Assembly: GCF_014636635.1 (NCBI RefSeq)
Contig: NZ_BMEO01000001.1
Coordinates: 372,001-436,000, forward strand
Source of the DNA: Marinicella pacifica
GTDB lineage: Bacteria; Pseudomonadota; Gammaproteobacteria; Xanthomonadales; Marinicellaceae
Reading direction: 5' to 3'
DNA length: 64,000 nt
Shown piece after piece: positions 63,538-64,000 of this stretch. Each line of letters opens with the position of its first letter. Within the stretch, counting starts at the first letter, position 1. The notes under the pieces are model-generated. The model saw only the letters and a list, made by a program, of their open reading frames with translations, made no database searches and was not told the origin of the DNA. A program made the translations under genes and the position numbers.

Positions 63538-64000
63538 TCAATTATTAATTTTTTCCTGTACTTCTTTAAACGTCAAACCCTGACCATTCACCCACTCTGA
63601 AAATCCGTTTGAATTTCTACCTAAAACCATATTTGAAGCTGCGCTTGGGCTATTAAAGATTGCATCTTCTGAGAAAATTAATCTATCACCGGAATCAATC
63701 AAGATTTTTGTTTCTATCAACTTTCTTCTCATGTTTCTATATGTCTCAGTACATGAGTTTGTAAGTTTTTTCTTTGCTTCGCTTCCTTTTAAAACAATGT
63801 ATCCTTGATCAGTTTCAATCATGGTTGAATCGAATGTTCTAGTTTTGATGTAATAGGTTTCATGTATTTCAGACTTTGTATCAGACTGTTCAACCTCTTT
63901 TGGAAGAACAGTTGAAGAAATTAAAAAATTAAACCCCATCACGGGAAGTATGAGTTTAATTTGTTTTAAAAAATACTCCATGTCTGAAATATCTGCTTCG
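63538..64000 (-). CDS. DUF4357-domain protein, 5' end beyond window
   Basis: The reading frame is open to the window edge with protein-like sequence before the first ATG (EADISDMEYFLKQIKLILP), so the gene starts outside. The C-terminal part (DAIFNSPSAASNMVLGRNSN, then GFSEWVNGQGLTFKE) is a DUF4357 domain. In such proteins a GIY-YIG nuclease-like domain usually precedes this region; here it would lie to the right of the window. The DNA is AT-rich compared with the core genes. Confidence 0.75.
   Translation of the reverse strand, partial: EADISDMEYFLKQIKLILPVMGFNFLISSTVLPKEVEQSDTKSEIHETYYIKTRTFDSTMIETDQGYIVLKGSEAKKKLTNSCTETYRNMRRKLIETKILIDSGDRLIFSEDAIFNSPSAASNMVLGRNSNGFSEWVNGQGLTFKEVQEKINN

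Overview
The window reads as a chromosomal segment of a marine-type gammaproteobacterium of moderate GC (about mid-40s per cent by eye). Gene families and order (pilGIJK-chpABC beside gshB-tonB-yqgE-ruvX-pyrB as in Pseudomonas; a FimX-like protein; a C-terminal pseudopilin operon) place it near the Pseudomonas/Xanthomonas side of the class. A protein ending in a DGFD-type tail and a PPIase with an extra C-terminal domain suggest a Marinicella- or Lysobacterales-like organism; that last step is inference. No rRNA, tRNA or CRISPR array was seen.

Left part (1-6.6 kb, minus strand): a lipid-related operon with a VolA/Pla-1-type surface lipase lipoprotein, a DUF1302 outer-membrane protein, a DUF1329 protein, a Ycf48-like beta-propeller and the start of an RND/MMPL exporter cut by the window edge. 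6.8-9.5 kb holds the complete EF-P beta-lysylation set (efp, epmA, divergent epmB). 9.6-12.6 kb holds a degenerate REC-PAS-GGDEF-EAL (FimX-like) protein and GluQRS. 12.5-18.1 kb is one minus-strand operon: type II secretion pseudopilins gspGHIJK, NAD kinase, a 5'-nucleotidase and a secreted PPIase. RsmE follows.

18.9-30.4 kb is the Chp chemosensory cluster for type IV pili (pilG, pilI, pilJ, pilK, chpA, chpB, chpC), with a 2068-residue ChpA carrying about 24 copies of a 15-bp acidic repeat. Divergently, gshB-tonB-yqgE-ruvX-pyrB (30.7-34.4 kb) overlap one another. 34.4-38.5 kb contains a YjdF-like membrane protein, a 160-bp MITE with perfect ends and target duplication, an aminotransferase/sulfotransferase pair, a repeat protein and an acyltransferase. 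metK-ahcY-metF (38.6-42.2 kb) form the activated methyl cycle.

42.2-49.0 kb is accessory: two toxin-antitoxin pairs, an attC-like palindrome, an orphan gene, several large inverted repeats, a GFA protein, a MipA/OmpV porin, REP-like hairpins, a class V aminotransferase and an alkB gene split by a second MITE. 49.0-61.3 kb returns to core-like genes: htpX, typA, secreted M20 and M14 peptidases, and a minus-strand ion-transport operon (MscS channel, CorA/ZntB, an FPD-repeat periplasmic protein, SulP). The right end (61.4-64 kb) has unrecognised periplasmic proteins and a DUF4357 gene cut by the window edge.
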